Part shown: positions 1 through 11,211 of the stretch, in pieces
Numbering within the stretch: the first letter of the stretch is position 1
Layout of the letters: each line of letters starts with the position of its first letter
Assembly (NCBI RefSeq): GCF_000283155.1
Contig: NW_004454207.1
Location: 7,185,756 to 7,249,755 of the forward strand
Source: Ceratotherium simum simum
Lineage: Eukaryota > Chordata > Mammalia > Perissodactyla > Rhinocerotidae
Length of the DNA stretch: 64,000 nt
Reading direction: 5' to 3'
The notes under the pieces: model-generated
The model's database searches: none
What the model saw: the letters and a program-made list of their open reading frames with translations, nothing else
Told to the model about the DNA's origin: nothing
Translations under genes and position numbers: made by a program

Positions 1-955
1 CTTTCATGTCTTCAACTATTTAAAATATACTTATTTTATAGTGTCTTTAAGATTATTCTATTATATCCAATTTGGGGTGCTAATTCTCATTTGCTGAGTT
101 TTCTAACTGTCCCTCACAGTGGGTGCATTATTCTGTACATTCATAATTGTTTACTGTGAATTTCTCTTTAGCAGGTTGTTTTTTCCCGGAGTCCTGTGAG
201 TCACTAGTTGTGAAAATGGACCTCTGGAGTGGCTTTGCCCTTGTTTCAATTGGGAATTCTGGGGGTTTCAAAGGTTCTTGATACATTTTTATGTCAGTTG
301 TTTGGCTTGGGTTTCCTGTGCCAGACAGGTAGTGTGAATTCGAATTCTGCATTGAGTAGGTGCAGTCCGAGGTATTTCATTTCCCACATATGACTTCTTT
401 CCACCCAAGGTCCCAGCACCACCTACTCATAACTTCCCTGGGCCGGGCTTGCTTCCCTGGCAACCGTTCCAGTCTGCTTTTCAGAACCTGGGCGGGAGAG
501 CTGTTTGAGATGCTGGCTCCCCGGCATCATCAAGGTCTGGAGCCTCCTTTCCTGTTCCACACGGGTATTAGAGCCCCGGCCCCCAGCCTGTGGGGCCTGT
601 ACCTGGGGGACATCTTCACGACCTGCTGTGGTATCTGTTCGGCCTTACTGCCCTGACTTTGACTCCTTTCTTCCTGTCTGGCACTTGAGGATTCCTTTTG
701 TATTCTTTTCTGAGCTCATTTATGTATTAAAATTCTGGGGATATGTTTTTTCAGCTTTTCTGTGTGTTAGTAATAGGAATGAGGTCTTACTCATGAGCTT
801 AGTCTGTCTTATTGCTGGAAATAGTCTGCTGTTGATTCTTTGTAGAATGTCTCAGAACTCTCAATCTTTCTTTTCTCTGATTTACTTCCAGTGTTCTTGT
901 GATGGGAGGAGGATGATCTATGTGACATTCCTAATATAGACTGAATGCCCCATCA
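1..955. other. Unresolved old interspersed repeat, possibly reversed L1 5' UTR
   Basis: The T-rich upper strand with a GC-richer middle (about 420-660) resembles the reverse complement of old L1 5' UTRs, but I could not anchor it to a diagnostic motif. Two overlapping open frames near 360-939 have no recognisable domain and look accidental. No gene is seen here. Confidence 0.25.
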
Positions 956-2350
956 TGCAAACAAATCATAGAGATGCATAATTTATGTAAAATTAGTCCC
1001 CAAAAGACATGATGTACTTGTGTACACTCTTAATGATATACAATGTAAATGTCAGACAGTAGCTTGAAAATTAGGGTCAGAAAACAGTGACCTTTGCATT
1101 CTGCCAAATATGTCCTTGGGATAAATTGCATTTTTATTGCATTATATTATATTATATTACATCACTGCAATTATATGAGACTCTTGGAATTTTGAATGCT
1201 TCCCTTTATCATTTTAAATATGCATGTATATTATATATGGCAATTTGAGTGTTCTATAAGCAAAATTCATGGTATGAAAATGAAATTTAAAAATGTGATA
1301 ATTCAATAATGCATAGAAGTACGTTGCAAAATACTAGTTAGAATATAAAAGAAATTATGTGGCTTCTAAGAGTAAATATCTAAAGCAGACCATCATATTG
1401 GGCCTTAGACAAAGGACCACTTTTGTTTAAGATATCAATATTCCAAGAGAAAAACAAAAAGAAGAAATTCTCAAAAACAAAAATGATTTTTGATAGCTTT
1501 CAAATTTCTACCAAGCAATTTTAGTAGTATATAGAAATCATGGCATGAAACTACTCATAGTTTTTGCAAACAATAATTAAGGTCTAACAGAAGGTTGTAC
1601 TTTTCATGTTGGATGGTTCTGAAAAAATGGCAAAAAGGATCCTTTTGGCTTTTCTCAGCTCCCTTGAGAAAACTGCTGATAAGAAAGAAAGACGGGGAGA
1701 AAAAAATGCTAGAATTCTATAACACAAACAAGACACACAAGCCATTTTCCTAACTTCACACTGTTCAGGAAAGTGACAAAACACCAATTTCCACAAGATG
1801 GTCTGTCTTACAAATATGGAACACTTCCCATTCAGATAGGTATCTGGGGCATTCTGGGTAAGCCAGCCAAAACGGGTAGCAATAGCATGTAAATTAAAAT
1901 AGCAACCTTCCCCATCCTGAGTATTCATCCGTGCCACTGACACACTGCAGAAAGGATGCCAGACCTTCCACTGGCATAAATCTCACGTCTGTAGCCTGCT
2001 GCGAGATCTCCAAAAAGCACTACTTCCAGCACGTAGAGCTCCTTTGTTGGTGACATGCAGTTGAAAGGAGGAAATAACATACCATTTGGTGTCCTCTGGG
2101 CAGGTCTGTGAACAGACTTATGCTGAGTCCCTGTACCGCTTTTTCAAGATGTTCAAGATCTGCGTGTGCTATGTGCTGCAACATAGAAGTGGCGTATAAA
2201 TAAACCTGTGTTGATTTCCAGGAAAATGCAATTACCATTTTAGGAGAACCGTCACATTTGTCTCAACCCAAATGATTTACAAAATGATGAGTTGCAGCTT
2301 TTCAGTATGGCTTGTAAGACAATGACCTGACCCCCAGAAGTGCAGACGTA
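956..2350. other. AT-rich intergenic sequence, nothing recognised
   Basis: No gene, RNA or clear repeat was identified. A short ATATT-type run lies near 1138-1160. The 119-codon reverse frame at 1584-1943 shows no domain or splice context. Confidence 0.4.
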
Positions 2351-2354
2351 GCCA

Positions 2355-2721
2355 CAGCTTCAAAGGAGGCCTAGGCTACTGTAGCAGACACCATCAGGGT
2401 TCTGCCTGTATCCCCTTGTCCTTACCACTTCCTTGCATTCCAGCCTGACTTCCACTTGCCAGAACCTGCATTTCTTTGTCATTTCTGGCCCCTGAAGTCT
2501 GCATTGCCCTCCCATGCAGCAGGCTGGAAGTCCTGGGGAGTAAATGCCAGTTGCCCACAGTGATAATCGGCTTGATACCACACTCTTTATTGGCTGCCTT
2601 TCCTTCCTTGTTTCACTTTCCTGCTCCCCTACAGTATTTCCTCAGATCCACTCTCAAATCAGCTACGTGTACTTGAGTCCTTGTTTCCGAGTCAGCCTCT
2701 TGAGGAACCCAAACTAAGACA
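2355..2721 (+). repeat. Solo LTR-like fragment (ERVL-type, family uncertain)
   Basis: The 3' end (about 2620-2721) runs from a C/T-rich segment through 'gagtccttgtttccgagt' to 'gaacccaaactaagac'. The same succession of blocks closes the segments at about 30.6-30.99 kb and 56.67-57.02 kb and, more weakly, 33.42-33.86 kb. This points to one LTR family. Internal retroviral sequence was not seen. The left boundary is approximate. Confidence 0.45.
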
Positions 2722-3267
2722 ATTATCATCTCCCAGAGGTCCTGGCAGCTTAGCGTTTTGGCAGGCTTCAAGATGTCAGGGTTTCAGTTGAGGAGGACGT
2801 ACATTAGGGTACTGTGTCAACTGAGCACACATTTTCCAGTGTACCATTTGTCTTCAAAGTCATTTTTGCCTTCCAAGTTCACATCCATATACCTGGCGTG
2901 TCTTCCTTCTTTACTGCTTGGATCAGCCTTGCTGCAATGTTCCTATGCTTCTAGCGTGCCGCAAGTTCTCTAGTGCCTAAAACAGCCACAGCCTGCCTTC
3001 ATATGATGGTGAAGCAACTAATAGCCATGACACTAACCAATCAACCATTTTAGAGGATAGCCTCAAGGGAGGAAATTGGACCATATTTGGAAGCAAAGTT
3101 ATAAGTGGAGGTAAGGCCAAAATGGAATTAATATCGATCTACACATTTCGGAATAAAAATGCCAGTTAAAATAATTAGACTCTTGTTTGAAAGTAACAGA
3201 GTCACTTTGGTTGCCTTGGATCTTGTGGGCTTAAGAACACACGTGAAAGTCATCATCATCTTCTTCA

Positions 3268-3435
3268 CCATCAATTTGACAAATGTTTACTGAGCACTTA
3301 GTCCGTGGGAGGCACTATTCTAAGTGTTTTACACGTATTGACTTAGTTAATCTTCACAAAATGCTTAGAAGTAGGCGTTATTATTATCCCCATTTTATGG
3401 ATGGGAGGACTGAGAGATTAAATAAAGGTGACAGT
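3268..3435 (-). repeat. MIR SINE, reverse orientation
   Basis: The upper strand reads from 'tactgagcacttag' through 'ggcactattctaagtg' to 'tatccccattttatggatg', the reverse complement of the MIR core and tail. MIR is an ancient tRNA-derived SINE shared by all mammals. Confidence 0.8.
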
Positions 3436-3644
3436 AATCTTGATCTTGCACTTACACCTAGGAGGAAAAGCAGGAATGGCAGTACAGGTGGCCTCACAGG
3501 AGCTGGAATGGAGTTGTGGGGCCTCTTCGTTGGCAGCTCAGGGCTTCATGGCCGCTTTCTCTGGGCTCTGCCATTTCTTTGACGCTTGGACTTTGAAAAC
3601 TATGTTAGGCTCCATATTTGAAGAGGAGTGGATAAGGTGACAAG

Positions 3645-3790
3645 CTTTTTTTTCCTTTGTAAACCTTTTAAATTGAAGAATAACATACATAAAAACAAGT
3701 GCACAAATCATAAGTGTACAGCTCAATCAATTTTGACAAAGTAAACACATCTGTGTAACTACCAGCCAGATCAAGATCTATAACAGGAGG
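3645..3790. repeat. Old L1 (L1M-type) fragment
   Basis: The stretch 'gtgcacaaatcataagtgta' followed by 'cagctcaatcaattttgaca' and 'accagccagatcaagatc' is a familiar block of old L1 elements. A related block occurs at 21.12-21.30 kb. Confidence 0.55.
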
Positions 3791-3837
3791 CTTTTCTGAG
3801 GGCTCTGGAAGTGCTCATTACCATTCTATAGTTAGTT

Positions 3838-3960
3838 CATAGATCATAAGATCATAGACGACACTTTTGGAACAATTGGGCCAACATCCTCATTTTTGCA
3901 TAAACGAAGCCCCAGAGTGGTCAAGTGCCACGCACAGGGCCACACGGTGAGAGAGCCTCT
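3838..3960 (-). repeat. MIR-family (MIR3-like) fragment
   Basis: A diverged MIR core on the reverse strand, recognised from 'aacatcctcatttttgcat', then 'gaagccccagagtggtcaag' and 'cagggccacacggtgagag'. Confidence 0.5.
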
Positions 3961-4384
3961 GGTTTTTTGTTTTGTTCTAAAAGATCAAGAAGGTTTTATG
4001 TTGCTTAACTAAGTCAGTGCCTGTGGATAAACCATCCCACCTTCCCACTTCTCCTATTTATTTGTTCTACATGTCACATTAACTTTTTTTTCTTATTTTG
4101 TGCTCACTTTATGGTCAAACCATCTAGGACCATGATTTCTCCCAGGATCTCTGTGCCCAGTGCATGGAAAGATAGCTCTCCTCTCATTTCAGGAGCAGTG
4201 ACGGCCTGTGGACATGTGATGCACGTTAGCAGAGATCATGGGGTCAATGCTCTACCCTTCCAGAGAGGGTCCTCTGCCTCCTTTCCCACTCTCATCAGCA
4301 TTCTGAGAAATTGGAACTCATTCCATCTAAGGCTCTCACAATAGAAATGATAGCTGGCCACCAGGATTCACTTTCCCTTTCATG

Positions 4385-4722
4385 ATGTAGAGCTGTGGCT
4401 GCAAGGCAGCTGCCCTGCCAGGGAGTCCATTTCCAGACCCTCAGGGGTGGCCATCTGCTTGCTACCAGTGGAATGTGAGTGGAAATACACTTTTCACTTC
4501 TGGGCTGTGGTGGTTAAGAAGCCAGTGTGCATTCTGCAGGGTCTCTTTCCCCATTTGTTGACTGTGAGGGCCTAGCTCAAAATGAAGGAGCTTGGGCCCC
4601 CACGGGAAGCTGCAGAAGGCCACCTGCTGAGCAAGAGATCTGGCATGGGACTTGACATTAGCAGGAAATAAACCGCTAGTGGGTTCATCTACTGCGATTC
4701 TAGTGTTACTGTAACTAATACA
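4385..4722 (+). repeat. LTR-like fragment ending in 'actaatacag'
   Basis: The 3' portion has a polyadenylation-like 'aataaa' near 4668 followed by 'gttactgtaactaatacag', an ending typical of old mammalian LTRs. The 3' end at 53.47-53.90 kb is similar. It is non-coding, and the family name is uncertain. Confidence 0.4.
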
Positions 4723-5357
4723 GTTATAGCAGGGATGGCGGAGGGGATCACAACCTTTTCAAAGGCTATTTTTTAAATCATCTCTTGCTTTTTCTAGCTA
4801 TTGAAGGCCACGGCAACCAGAACCCCTTTGTATAGGAAGGACAATTCCTAAACATTATATGCAGAAAGATAAGGAACTGATCTTTTTTACAAATAGGAAA
4901 ACATTTTCTCGAGTCACGCACCTTTTTCAAGATAGCTTTCCAGGATCCCTGAGGCAACCGGGAAAGACTGGTCTTCAAGGAGCGAGGAAAGCCCCAATTT
5001 CAGCTGCTGACCTTGGCTTGGCACCCTGCACTTCCTTATTTGCTAAAATGGTGGACCATCACCCGTATCTGTGATACAGTTTTTATCCACAGAAATGCAA
5101 ATTTCTCTTTTGGAAAGCTTGTCAATAAAGAAAGTGACCTTTATTCATAGAGTTCTCTGATCTGTTTAAATAAGACAATTTTTCTGTAATGGAAACTTAT
5201 GAAAAAAGAGGACACGCAAAATATGACAAGAGAGCACCCTTTATAATGCTGGTATCGAGAAAGAGTAAATAATAAACAGCAATGAGGCCACTGTTTTATT
5301 TTATTTATTTATTAAGAGTTTTCTGCTCACTCAGCCACAGTGGGGGCACCAAGAGAA

Positions 5358-5594
5358 TGGCTTCTGGCATTAGACTGCCTGACTTCAGATCCTGTCTACT
5401 ATGTACAAACCAAGTGACCTTGGGCAAGTTACTTAATTTCTCTATGCCTCAGTATCTCCATCTGTGAAATGGAGACCACCAGATATCTACTTCTTAGTGT
5501 TGTGAGAATTAAATTATTTGATATAGGTAAAGCTGTTGGAAGAGTGTCTGGCACATAGGAAACTCTCACTAAATGTCGGCTATTGTTATTACAG
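5358..5594 (+). repeat. MIR SINE, near full length
   Basis: The forward MIR core 'gtgaccttgggcaagttact' is followed by 'tgcctcagtatctccatctg' and a tail with 'gtgtctggcacatagg'. Length is about 235 bp against a consensus near 260 bp. The 92-codon reverse frame over this copy is a shadow of the repeat. Confidence 0.88.
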
Positions 5595-6884
5595 TGCTTT
5601 GAGGCCTGATTTATCTGTGGTATATCTGGATTCATGTCATAATATAAAAAGAAATCCAAAGAATTGACTCGCTGGGTCAGATCTGGGGTCCTTTCTGTTT
5701 CTCCCAAGAATCTCGGAAGGTAGCCCTATGGGGCTGGGCAGTGGGAGAGCTGGGGCTTCTCTTTTGGCACTATACCTAAATTGAATTAGCACCACACATA
5801 TTTAAGAAATTTACTAATGTACATTGAGAATTTCAAACACTCTTTGACTTAATAAGTCAATGTCTGGGAATGACTCTAAATATATTCTAATGTGTCTTAT
5901 TTGTTCTAAATACAGAAAAGCCTATAAGGTACAAAGGTGTCATTTCAGAGTGATTTATAATAGCTAGACATTGAGATTGCTCAGGTTTCCTGTAGGATAT
6001 AGTTAACAAAAAAAAAAAAACATGGTAAATCCTGTTGATGAAACTTATACAGAAAAATAATGATTAGGAAAACTGCAATAACATGCAATATGCCTATAAA
6101 ATAATGTTAAGAGGGAAAAAGCCGTTTTCAAAATCATATCTAAAATGTGAATACAACTATTCACATTTAAATAACTAAATAATTTGAATTCACATTTGAA
6201 AAACTAAGAAAAAAGGTTATACTAGAAAAGAGACTGGAAACAGGACCTAAGCTGGAGTTGGGTCTTGAGGCCTGGGGCCCAGGGAGTAGGGTCTGAGCCA
6301 AATCAGTCTCTTGTTTCAAGAGGCAAAGTAAGGCTATGCCAGTGTCCCTGGGATGGCTGACAGCCAAATCCAGAGAGGCCAAGAAAAGCATCAAGTTCAA
6401 AGGCTGCAGGCCAGGTGAGCTCCTGGGTATGGAGACTGGAGTTAGGGGCCATGCAGGGGGAGACAGGAAGGGTCCTGAGAGAGGGCCACTAGCAGCTTTA
6501 AGGGGTGTGGGGAGAGTTTGGCTGGTTTAAAGGGCCAATGAGAAGGCAGAGAGGAAGGAAATAACCCTAAATATCAGCAAAGGTTGTGTCTGGGTGATGG
6601 GTTCTATTTTTGATGCTCTTTCCCAATTTGTATCTAGTTTTCTAGTTTTCTTTGTTAAACATGTATTAGTTTTATAATGGAAATAAATTTATTTTAGAAA
6701 AGCCTATGATGTTCAAGTATAGCTAATATCTCTATACTCGTACACTGGAATAGAACAATTAAATAAATGGATGGCAGATGGTGGGAGCCAGGTTTCTCAC
6801 TGTTGGAGTGGAAATTTATAGATCAGCAAGGGGAGGAGGCTAGAATGATCCATGTGGTAATGGATTAGTTGGAGACATCAGCAT
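5595..6884. other. Intergenic sequence, no gene seen
   Basis: Mixed AT-rich sequence with an A13 run at about 6008-6020. The purine-rich part at 6230-6560 gives a short open frame without any recognised domain. No splice pairs or repeat family were recognised. Confidence 0.35.
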
Positions 6885-7829
6885 GAACTCATGTTTAGCT
6901 TAATATAGATACAATGGATATATATAGAAATACTTGTAGATATGTATGTATGCTTGAGTCAGTACACACACATATATTTCTTTGCTCTGTCAGCTGAGAG
7001 GGCCTAAAAGAAATGACATCCCAGTAACGTTGAGCAAATCTACTGCCCAGATCCTGGTTTCTAATGCCATTCTCCAATATAAGGAAGCAGGGCTTCTTGG
7101 AGAAATGGTTGACTCTAGGATTGGGACAGGAAATATACAAGATGAGCCTGGAGTATCTTGTGATGCCAGAAAGCAAGGAAGTGCTCACACACACACATGT
7201 ATATTGATAGGAGTATGTCAAATGGTCACAAGAGTCAACTGAAAGAGCTCCCAATGGCCAAAGATGGAACAATTTGAGCACCGAAATATATAAAGTAGTA
7301 TTGGATTATAACCCAAAGTATAAAATAAATGTCCCTGAGTCCCTACTGATATAAATAAATGACTGAATATCTTAATAAATGGAAAATAAAGTGAATATCT
7401 AAATAACTTCACTTCTGTGGTCTTCCTCTCCAAAAACCATAACCCCAGTCTCACCACGAGGAAAATCATCAGACAAATCCCGATTGGGGAACATTCTACA
7501 AAATAGCTGAGCAGTTCTCCTCAAAACTGCCAAGGTCATCAAATACAAGGAAAGTCTGTGAAACTCAGAAGGAGACAGGATGACTAAATGTAATGTGGTA
7601 CCCTAATATCAGGAAAAGGGGCATTAAGTAAAAGTTAAGGAAATCTAAATAAACTATGGACTTTAGTTAACAATAATGTATTGATATTGGTTCATTAATT
7701 GTAACAAATGTACCATACTAAGTAAGGAGTGGATAATAGGTGAAACTGAGCGAGGAGGTAGGTATATGGAAGATCTTTGTACTCTCTGCTCAACTTTTCT
7801 GTAAATCTAAAACTATCCTAAAAAATAAA
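6885..7829 (+). repeat. Old L1 3' end (3' UTR), truncated copy
   Basis: The 3' UTR-like sequence contains 'cgaggaaaatcatcagacaa', 'ggaacattctacaaaatagc', 'caactttctgtaa'-like sequence and an A-rich end near 7817. The same block recurs at 35.7-36.36 kb, so the two are copies of one old L1 subfamily. The left limit is approximate. The 3' end is directly followed by the Tigger element. Confidence 0.65.
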
Positions 7830-8467
7830 GTACAGGTGATTCTCATTATTCATGGTGGTTATGTTCTATAAAGTCTCTGCAAACACTGAACTGGTGAATA
7901 TTGAGCCATCACCCCTAGCTGTGAGCCTCTGGTCACAGCATTTTTGGATCAGTACATAATCTTGTTTTATGTGTGTTTCTGTTTAAAGATACCTTATTTA
8001 ATATATATTGTTGATTCATTAATATTGGATACATGGCCAATAGCACTCTAACTCACGCCCGAATGAAGCTTATCTAACACATCTATTTTCTCCATAAGGC
8101 ACATTTCAGCCTTCTTGCACTTAGGAACACTAGACAGCACTTCAGCACTATGCTTGGGGGCCATTTTAAACAGCAAAATCACCAACAAAGGCACAAAAAT
8201 GTGAAAAACGTGGCACTAAACAGACCACAAAAAGGACACCTGTTTATAGTATATGAGAGCCAGAACAAGAAGACAGAGCATTACCTTGCTCATCCTCAGC
8301 TAGGAATGTGCACGTTGGACAACTCAAATTTTTCACCCTGTGCACATGCCACGTTCATGAATGACCGCCAAAGTGCCGCGAGTATTGATTTGGGATTACA
8401 AATAAATTTTAGCAAGTAGGTGAATTTCACAAATATGGAATCTGTGAATAATAAAGATCAACCGTAT
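7830..8467 (-). mobile_element. Tigger-type (pogo/Tc1-mariner) DNA transposon, non-autonomous remnant
   Basis: The left end 'tacaggtgattctcattatt' and the right end '...gaataataaagatcaaccgta' form imperfect terminal inverted repeats flanked by TA. The interior read on the reverse strand contains the start of a Tigger-like transposase (separate entry). At about 637 bp the copy is far shorter than an autonomous element and is immobile. It lies at the 3' end of an L1. Confidence 0.75.
8000..8164 (-). pseudogene. Tigger transposase N-terminal remnant, broken
   Basis: Reading the reverse strand from the ATG at 8164-8162 gives a start MAPKHSAEVLSS, then KKAEMCLMEKIDVLDKLHSG, an in-frame stop, and an ending NESTIYIK. 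This matches the DNA-binding helix-turn-helix start of pogo/Tigger transposases, which resemble CENP-B. The catalytic DDE domain is absent, so the remnant cannot transpose. Confidence 0.65.
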
Positions 8468-8584
8468 ATTAATTTTTAAAAGCCTATGAATATGTTCCCC
8501 AATAGCCTAAGTTCTCTCCATAACCCTCTAGAGATCTCTTATTTTTGAATTTGTCTATCTCTAAGATTTATTTATCTATCTAGC

Positions 8585-8994
8585 CATCCCTAGTGGTCTA
8601 GTGATTAAGATTTGGCACTCTCACCACTGTGGCCCGGGTTTGTTTCCCGGTCAGGGAGCCACACCACTCATCTGTTGGTTGTCATACTGTGGTGGCTGCA
8701 TGTTGCTGTGATACTGAAAGCCATGTATGCCACTGGTATTTCCCATACCAGCAGGGTCACCCGTGGTCGACAGGTTTCAGCAGAGATTCCAGACTAAGAC
8801 ACACGTGGAAGAAGGGCTTGGCCACACACTTCCAAACAAATTGGCCATGAAAACTCTATGAATAGCAGCAGAGTGTTGTCTGATATAGCACTGGAAGGTG
8901 AGAAAGTGGCACAAAAAAAGCAGGCAGCATTCCACTCTGCTGTCCACAGGGTCACTAGGAGTCGGAATTGATTCAATGGCACTAATAACAAAGT
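8585..8994 (+). mobile_element. tRNA-derived SINE with RTE/BovB-like 3' tail
   Basis: The head has an A-box-like 'tagtggtctagtgattaag' and a GC-rich arm 'cccgggtttgtttcccggtc' typical of a tRNA-derived promoter. The body carries 'accagcagggtcacc' and the 3' end reads 'gggtcactaggagtcggaat' followed by 'tgattcaatggc', the hallmark of RTE-class LINE tails. This suggests mobilisation in trans by an RTE LINE. The element, about 410 bp, differs from the ERE SINEs elsewhere in the window. Confidence 0.65.
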
Positions 8995-9247
8995 CCAAAC
9001 TGAGATGTGCTATATAGATTCACACTAGATTTTGAAGACTTAGTACAAAAAAAGAATATAAACTCTCTCATTTGTAATTTTTATATTGATTACATATTAA
9101 AATGATAATATTTTAATATGATAGGGTAAATAAACTATATTATTAAAATTAATTTCATCTGTTTCTTTTTACGTTTATAATGTGGCTGCTGCAAAATCTC
9201 AAATGACACATGTGGCTTGCATTTTATTTCCATTGGACAGCACCAAC
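8990..9247 (+). mobile_element. hAT-type MER element (copy with 'gattttgaagact' core)
   Basis: The sequence contains 'cactagattttgaagactta', an AT-rich middle, 'aattaatttcatctgtttc' and ends with 'tccattggacagcacc'. A closely related copy lies at 36.47-36.73 kb and resumes at 37.50 kb. It is a non-autonomous hAT-Charlie-like element with no coding capacity. Confidence 0.6.
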
Positions 9248-9304
9248 CTATATCATCTTTGGGGAAAATGAATTCTATCATACTTGTAGCATGAGGAAAG
9301 ACAT

Positions 9305-9470
9305 AAGACTATAGAATCATTTTATCCTTAGAGAGACCATTTAATCCTCTCCTTTTAGGACACTCAGCCTCAGACATGTGAAGTGCCTTGTACAACTTGA
9401 CACAGCCAGTTGCTGGCAGAGCAAGACTCAGGCCCCAGTTTCCTGTCTTCTGGTCCAACCTCTTTCCCCT
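9305..9470 (-). repeat. MIR-family fragment
   Basis: The reverse MIR core is recognisable as 'cacagccagttgctggcaga' with the preceding 'gtgaagtgccttgtac' region. The copy is diverged. Confidence 0.5.
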
Positions 9471-9606
9471 TGATCTTCTCCCCTGTGTGTCCCCACCCTG
9501 CCAATAAATAAAACCAAACAGCCTACACAATCCTATAAGAGAAAAACAACATTGGCTGTTCCTGAATTGAAAGAGACCATTTCATAAAATCTTGCTAGAT
9601 TTCTAT

Positions 9607-9992
9607 AAGTAGGGCTGCCGGATTTAGCAAATAAAAATACAGGATGCTTTGTTAAAATTTGCATTTCAGATAAACAAGGAATAATATTTAAGTACGTACC
9701 AAATATGGGACATGCTTATACTTAAACGTTATTTCTTGTTTATCTGAAATGCAAACTTAACTGGGTGTCCTGTATCTATTAGTATAAGTATATCCCATTT
9801 AATAGTTGGGACATACTTATACTAGAGAATTATTCCTTGTTGATGTGAAATGCAAATGTAACTAAGCATCCCGTGTTTTTAGTATCAGCATGTCCCATGC
9901 AATATTTGAGGATATACTGATACTAAAAAAGTATTTGTTGTTTACCTGAAATGCACATTTAACCGGTGTGCCATATTTAATCTGGCAACTCT
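9607..9992. mobile_element. Palindromic DNA transposon with repeated internal hairpin units
   Basis: The outer ends 'gccggatttagcaaataaaa' and 'atatttaatctggcaactct' are inverted repeats. Between them the motif pair 'agtataagtatatccca' / 'gggacatacttatact' recurs in variants at about 9660-9740, 9780-9840 and 9880-9935. Each is flanked by a 'tgtttatctgaaatgcaaa'-type arm. The single-unit version of this MITE is widespread in mammals. This copy carries about three units. Confidence 0.65.
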
Positions 9993-9999
9993 ACTGTAA

Positions 10000-10945
10000 A
10001 GCCTTTGAGGAAAGAACATTTTCACTGATTTCTCCCAGGCACTTAGTCACTTATCTTTCTGTGTTCCTCCAAGGAAGAGCCCAACCTAGTGAGTCATTCA
10101 GCGGCTCCATAATAAACAAGGGAATCTCCAGACTTGCCTTCCCATCTGCAGGCTGTCTCGGCTGTCAATGCTATCTTTCTAAACAGCCAACTTACCCGGG
10201 AATCAAGCTGCAGATCTCAACTGTCCCTCCCAACCTTTATAATCAATTTGAGTTGGGCAAGATGCCAGCTTTAAAAAAAAATGCACAGAACCAACTCTTG
10301 TAACTATGGAGATAAGAGGGAGGGAAAACCCCAAAGAAACAGACAGGCTTTCCTTTTCTTTACAGAAGCTCTTCTAAATGTAACAGGCGACAATTGGTAC
10401 AAACATGCCAGCCCTTTCCTGGGCATGTGTACGTATCAGAGAGCAAGCAAGAGGGAATTGGATTTTACATTTTATGATTTTGCTTTCCTTCATTACTTTT
10501 ATTTTGGGGCATACTAAGGGGGGTGATGGAATTGGTCCATCCAAAGTGCAGGCAAAAAGGGGGTATAGGTAATAAGGGGTTCATTGCCTGTAGAGAAATT
10601 AAAAACAATAATAAAACTGACTAAAAGTTGTTCTGCTTTTTATTACTCCATGTTCTGGCAATTCTAAACAATGTCGTTGATAAAATACTCCTCCCAATTC
10701 AACTCCCCCTTCACCCTTGGAAGTTCTGATTTTAAGTAAGGCCATCAACCATTTTTTTAAAACCCTGCTTTATGGAGTTTTCCTTTTTTGTTGTTTTTGG
10801 GGATGGTCTGTAGGAGGTGGAAAGGAGAGGAGAAGAGCTAAATGGGGATGCTTCAACCGTCAGAACAGCAAGAGTTAAGAGTTTCCATGAACAGGGATTT
10901 CCCTCTCATGCACGTACGGATTGTGTCTGGACGTTTCCAAGGATG
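10000..10945. other. Intergenic sequence, no gene seen
   Basis: Open frames at 9968-10303 and 10281-10517 lack recognisable domains. The sequence looks mostly unique. No splice-site pair was convincing. Confidence 0.35.
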
Positions 10946-10949
10946 GAAA

Positions 10950-11211
10950 GGCAATATTATAGTAAAAGGAGCACTGGAATAGGAGTCAGCTTACCTGAGT
11001 TCAAGATGTGGCTCTGTATCTGCATAGATACGTGACTGAGGACAAAAGGTATGGCCTCTCTGAGCCTCAGTTTCCTCCCCTGTCAATTAGATACTCAATC
11101 ACTCCCCCATCTGTCTACTTTACCTGCTTGTCTTGTGCAGCTAAGAGATAAAACATATAAAAGAAAGTGCTTTGCAAACTAGAAGGTGCTTTACTGATGT
11201 AAATCACTGTA
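10950..11211 (+). repeat. MIR SINE
   Basis: A forward MIR with 'aataggagtcagcttacctg' at the head, the core 'gcctctctgagcctcagttt' and an A-rich '...aagtgctttgcaaac' tail. The copy is moderately diverged. Confidence 0.75.

Noticed and set aside
1584..1943. 119-codon reverse open frame
   Set aside because: No recognised domain and no conserved splice or promoter features. Length is within chance for 64 kb on six frames.
9607..9992. CRISPR-like repeat array
   Set aside because: The repeated units are palindromic transposon pieces of uneven spacing and sequence, in a mammalian context.
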